NCBI RefSeq assembly: GCF_035956715.1
Contig: NZ_CP108381.1
Span: 2,976,001-3,040,000 of the forward strand
Length of the DNA: 64,000 bases
Origin: Nocardia sp. NBC_01329
GTDB lineage: Bacteria; Actinomycetota; Actinomycetes; Mycobacteriales; Mycobacteriaceae
Direction: 5' to 3'
In this document: positions 61,230 through 64,000 of the stretch, piece after piece
Numbering within the stretch: the stretch's first letter is position 1
Layout: every line of letters starts with the position of its first letter
Notes under the pieces: generated by a model
What the model saw: only the letters and a program-made list of their open reading frames with translations
Database searches by the model: none
What the model was told of the DNA's origin: nothing
Translations under genes and position numbers: made by a program

Positions 61230-61958
61230 ATGAGGAAGACAGGCACGACCGCGATCGTAGCAATCGCGGCGACCGTAACCCTTGCGCTGACCGGTGGCGC
61301 CGCGAACGCGAATCCAGTTAGCCCGGATGACAATTCAGTATTGACCACTTCCATCGCTCCGGGCCTCAACTACACGGCCAGCGTTGTGGACCGATCAGTG
61401 GTACTCACCACCGACCTGGGGTCACTGACCGTGCTGGGCAGCCAATTCCAGGTGCTCGATCCAGCGGGCAATATCGTCGGCGGCATTCCGCTCACGTACC
61501 AGCGAGATGGAAAAGACTGGCCGATCGCCGCGAAGGTCGACGGCCGGACGGCGACCTTGACGCCGAGTACCGATCCGGCCGACGCGCGGCCCACTACCAC
61601 GGAACCGGTACTGAAGGATATCGATGCGGCCTCCGATGCCTTACTCAACGGAGCGATCACGAACGCCTTCATGCAGCTTTCACTGGGCGTCGCGCTCGGC
61701 ACGTTGATCGGCACGGCGATCGGCGCCGGAATCGGCTGTGTCGCGGGGGGAGCAGCCATCGGCACTGCGGCCGGAGTGCCGACCGTCGGCCTGCTGGCTA
61801 TTCCAGGTTTCCTCGGCGGCTGCATTGCTACAGCAGCAGTCACCGGCCCCATCGGGGGAATGGTCGGCATGATCGCCATCGGTGTGCCGGCAGCCATAGC
61901 CGCGGCCATTCAGTTCTACAACACCGTCAACACGCCTGCTCCGCCGGCCACCTCATAG
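61230..61958 (+). CDS. Secreted protein with C-terminal glycine-rich hydrophobic domain
   Basis: A 242-residue protein. A signal peptide (MRKTGTTAIVAIAATVTLAL, cut near ANAN at about 28) is followed by an extracellular beta-type domain (YTASVVDRSVVLTT, FQVLDPAGNIVGGIPL, about 45-115). Then about 100 hydrophobic Gly/Ala-rich residues (GVALGTLIGTAIGAGIGC, GGMVGMIAIGVPAAIAAAI) could insert into a membrane or the mycomembrane. Similar two-part proteins are frequent in Nocardia, function unknown. It is not preceded by a regulon operator. Confidence 0.78.
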   Translation: MRKTGTTAIVAIAATVTLALTGGAANANPVSPDDNSVLTTSIAPGLNYTASVVDRSVVLTTDLGSLTVLGSQFQVLDPAGNIVGGIPLTYQRDGKDWPIAAKVDGRTATLTPSTDPADARPTTTEPVLKDIDAASDALLNGAITNAFMQLSLGVALGTLIGTAIGAGIGCVAGGAAIGTAAGVPTVGLLAIPGFLGGCIATAAVTGPIGGMVGMIAIGVPAAIAAAIQFYNTVNTPAPPATS

Positions 61959-62059
61959 ATGGTATTCAGGGCGCGGCGTCCGGTGTTTCCGGGCGCCCGC
62001 CACTACATTCCGCCTGCTGTTCAAACGGCAACAGGGTCGGTGCGCACCGACATGATAAT

Positions 62060-62710
62060 TCAAGCGATTACTCCCCGAACAGAATACTCGGCAATTTCCG
62101 CGGCAATCCGCTCCCGCTCAGCCGCCGAGTCCCGCGGCCCATCCGCCTGGAACCAGACGTGCATCCAATTCACCGTTCCCAGGACAGCCTTCACGAGAAT
62201 GTTCGCGTCGGCGTCGCGAAACACACCGGCCGCGATACCGTCCTTGATCACCTCCACATAATATTCCTCGAACTGCCGTCGCATCGCGCGGATCTGCGCG
62301 ATCGCCTCCTCTTTGTGACGGCCTTCGCTGGCCAGGCCCATCTCGATCTGATGTTGCGCCGGACCCATGTAAGTGTGTCTGTTCATGAGGTGCATCGCGT
62401 GCTGCTGCACCATCGCATGCAGCTTATCTCTCGGACCGATATCATCCCGCTCGGCTACGGGCCCCACTGCCTCCAACGCCCACTCCAGCGCTTGATGATG
62501 GATCCCGACGAATAAATCGCCTTTTGTCCGAAAATAGTGGTAGATGCGCCCCTTGGTGGCCCCGAGCAAATCCGCCACATCGTCGATCGAGGTTGCCGCG
62601 TACCCACGCTCCGAGAATGCCTTCGCCGCGGCGTCCAAGATCTCCCTGGCACTCGCTTGCTTCTTGGGATCCAGTTTGCTCATCCGGCCGTTGCCAAATC
62701 CTCGCGTCAC
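62060..62710 (-). CDS. TetR family regulator, probable master regulator of the catabolic island
   Basis: A 216-residue TetR protein. The helix-turn-helix reads ATSIDDVADLLGATKGRIYHYF, then TKGDLFVGIHHQAL. The C-terminal domain (NWMHVWFQADGP) is of the FadR/KstR2 acyl-CoA-responsive type in size and layout. GTG 62710 lies 5 bases from operator copy f, and ATG 62683 (MSKLDPKKQ) is the other possible start. The gene-proximal operator suggests autorepression, and the five other copies suggest control of most of 39924-60897. The effector is presumably a CoA thioester. Confidence 0.87.
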   Translation of the reverse strand: MTRGFGNGRMSKLDPKKQASAREILDAAAKAFSERGYAATSIDDVADLLGATKGRIYHYFRTKGDLFVGIHHQALEWALEAVGPVAERDDIGPRDKLHAMVQQHAMHLMNRHTYMGPAQHQIEMGLASEGRHKEEAIAQIRAMRRQFEEYYVEVIKDGIAAGVFRDADANILVKAVLGTVNWMHVWFQADGPRDSAAERERIAAEIAEYSVRGVIA

Positions 62711-62714
62711 CCCT

Positions 62715-62735
62715 ACATCCTACTCAGGCGGATGT
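62715..62735. promoter_or_regulatory. Regulon operator, copy f (autoregulatory)
   Basis: 21-bp site ACATCCTAC-TCA-GGCGGATGT with perfectly mirrored ends (ACATCC/GGATGT), immediately before the TetR gene. Confidence 0.78.
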
Positions 62736-62876
62736 AACATCGCGGGATTCGGGTCGCACCGCAATCGCCCATGTCGCATGCGCATGGCCGAGGGAGCGAC
62801 CGAACATCTCTACCATGTCGAGCCCTACCGGGTCACGAGGGCGTTCCTCCGAACAGAGACATCGAATCCTTGCCAC

Positions 62877-63068
62877 TCATGCGCCACCCATCTCCGGCAT
62901 CGGTCGACCTCCGGCCCAGCCGTGCGGGTCGAGCCACGGTCCGATCGCTTGCCAATCCTCGCTGGTCAGGTCGGGCGCGTCCGCCTCGCACCAGCAGCGC
63001 ATGCCCTTTCCACGCTTACCCGAGGTCTCGATGCGGGCACCGCAACCCGCGCAGTTGCGCGTGGTCAC
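62877..63068 (-). CDS. Small zinc-ribbon-like protein
   Basis: A 63-residue protein from GTG 63068, which overlaps the upstream stop as GTGA and has GGGGGA upstream. NCAGCGARIETSG and MRCWCEADAPD give a CxxC...CxC set suited to one zinc. The C-terminal part is Trp/Gly/Pro-rich (DWQAIGPWLDPHGWAGG). No family is recognised; its small size and position in a string of tiny genes suggest a mobile-element or regulatory origin. Confidence 0.6.
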   Translation of the reverse strand: MTTRNCAGCGARIETSGKRGKGMRCWCEADAPDLTSEDWQAIGPWLDPHGWAGGRPMPEMGGA

Positions 63069-63334
63069 CGGCGTTCCCCCAATTCGCATTGCCCAGCCTC
63101 GTAACGCAGGACTGCCTCCCGAGCCCTTCCCGGCCCCAGGGCGGAACGAGAAAACATATCCTGGCCCGCGTCCGGGTAGCTGCGCTTCGCCCATTCGTAC
63201 GCGTACAGGGCTCGCCGTAGCCAATGCGCGGGGCTGTCCCCGAACGAACTGTTCGGATACGGATCGTCCATTATCAGCGCTTCCATTGCCGCGTCGAATC
63301 CGGCCGGGTCCACAGTGATGTCTCGATCGTTCAT
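63065..63334 (-). CDS. Small hypothetical protein
   Basis: An 89-residue, probably soluble and mostly helical protein (FDAAMEALIMDDPYPNSSF, HWLRRALYAYEWAKRSYPDAG). ATG 63334 has AAGG 6 bases upstream; ATG 63340 overlaps the previous stop. It is coupled by overlap to the zinc-ribbon gene downstream. Function unknown. Confidence 0.65.
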   Translation of the reverse strand: MNDRDITVDPAGFDAAMEALIMDDPYPNSSFGDSPAHWLRRALYAYEWAKRSYPDAGQDMFSRSALGPGRAREAVLRYEAGQCELGERR

Positions 63335-63336
63335 CG

Positions 63337-63609
63337 TCATCCTTGTCGATAGATAGGGTACGAGCCGGTCGGCGACGGATGCGGACACACACCGTCAGCG
63401 AACAGCCACCACACGATCGCGACCCGCGCACCGGCGATCGCGGCCAACGACCGTTCCCGCGAGACCCGCGGAGCGGCCGGGTACGGAACCTGGATGCTGT
63501 TCAGAGTGGGCGGATGCAATGCCCTGCCAGCCTCCCGGGAGCGCACACCGTAAACACGGGTCGAATGCCCCGAGGGCATACCTGTTTCTCCCGTCCGGCC
63601 TCCGGGCAT
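63337..63609 (-). CDS. Small hypothetical protein
   Basis: An up to 90-residue protein with one hydrophobic stretch (SLAAIAGARVAIVWWLFADGV). ATG 63609 has GGGAGG 9 bases upstream, and ATG 63579 has GGGAGA 7 bases upstream; either is possible. It ends at the start of the 89-residue gene. No family recognised. Confidence 0.5.
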   Translation of the reverse strand: MPGGRTGETGMPSGHSTRVYGVRSREAGRALHPPTLNSIQVPYPAAPRVSRERSLAAIAGARVAIVWWLFADGVCPHPSPTGSYPIYRQG

Positions 63610-63707
63610 GTCCCATTACCTCCCGTAGGACGATCGCCCCATCGGCCGGATTCAGACGGCCCGGCCGAGCACTTTTCGCAAATCCGACGGGATGGGCATC
63701 GGGTTCA

Positions 63708-63842
63708 TCAGCCCGCGGCGGCGCGACCGGTGTTGCCTTCCGGGTAGCGGCCGGTGAGGGAGCCCGGGCCGGCGACAATGATTCGCACAACCTGACCGAA
63801 AGCCTCCCTGCGGTCGCGTAGCCACAGCGCGAGCGAGAGCAT
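63708..63842 (-). CDS. Very small ORF at the head of the string
   Basis: A 44-residue frame from ATG 63842 (MLSLALWLRDRREAFGQVVR, then IIVAGPGSLTGRYPEG). Its stop overlaps another ATG (TGATGA at 63706-63710) that opens an 18-residue frame ending at 63652. The amphipathic composition looks protein-like, but there is no strong ribosome site. Low confidence. Confidence 0.35.
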   Translation of the reverse strand: MLSLALWLRDRREAFGQVVRIIVAGPGSLTGRYPEGNTGRAAAG

Positions 63843-63953
63843 GGGGCTGAGCGCGCCGCATCGAAAAGGCACCCGTCCTGACGCGTACCGCCGCGAAACA
63901 ATCGAACCCGAAATAGGTTAAGTTGCAATACCGCGCCGTGGGAAGCTCCGCAG

Positions 63954-64000
63954 ATGACAAGCGGTGCGCGAGCATTGACCGACAGCGATCGAGAACTGGT
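63954..64000 (+). CDS. Start of a plus-strand gene cut by the window edge
   Basis: ATG 63954 opens a frame (MTSGARALTDSDRELV) running off the right edge. GGAAG lies 8 bases before it. Too short to assign. Confidence 0.3.
   Translation, partial: MTSGARALTDSDREL

Overview
The window is high-GC DNA with many GTG starts, ATGA/GTGA gene overlaps and a gene content typical of mycolic-acid actinobacteria: many acyl-CoA dehydrogenases, an LIP-type secreted lipase, AlkB, a cyclopropane-synthase-like methyltransferase, a PknK-like kinase and a DUF5997/LysR pair. Nocardia or a close relative is my best guess, by inference only. I see no rRNA, tRNA, CRISPR array or intact insertion sequence.

Layout. 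(1) 1-4488: a minus-strand operon (MHS-type symporter, MmgE/PrpD protein, start of an asparaginase) faces a TcuA-like FAD dehydrogenase across a nested inverted repeat. (2) 4620-9259: an acyl-CoA dehydrogenase and TetR regulator share three CAGTACTG boxes; next come an ACAD10/11-type kinase, an XRE-TetR fusion regulator and a TolB-like gene remnant. (3) 9223-12712: imine-reductase-like enzyme, alanine aminotransferase and HxlR regulator with a double operator, and a small secreted protein. (4) 12768-21266: an ABC importer with glycerate kinase, a LacI regulator, and a three-gene oxidoreductase / DUF993 aldolase-like / isomerase operon. The same 14-bp operator lies before both transcription units, so this looks like one undescribed carbohydrate or hydroxy-acid pathway. 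(5) 21339-39650: mixed genes: cyclopropane synthase, AlkB, lipase, a broken membrane gene beside a truncated luciferase-like gene, methyltransferase, phosphotransferase, an ArsR/MFS metal-type pair, DUF5997/LysR, TetR/MFS, a DUF35 protein and the PknK-like kinase.

(6) 39924-62735: a catabolic island of acyl-CoA genes: two thiolases, four acyl-CoA dehydrogenases, three enoyl-CoA hydratases, three MaoC/hot-dog proteins, SDR, CoA transferase, AtuA (DUF1446), amidase, cyclase, nitroreductase, plus an APH(3')-like kinase. Six copies of one 21-bp imperfect palindrome lie at its promoters, and the last sits directly before a TetR gene at the right end. This points to a single TetR-controlled regulon for degrading an unidentified branched or cyclic acid. 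(7) 62877-64000: a string of very short, overlapping minus-strand genes of unknown function, and the start of a plus-strand gene cut by the window edge.
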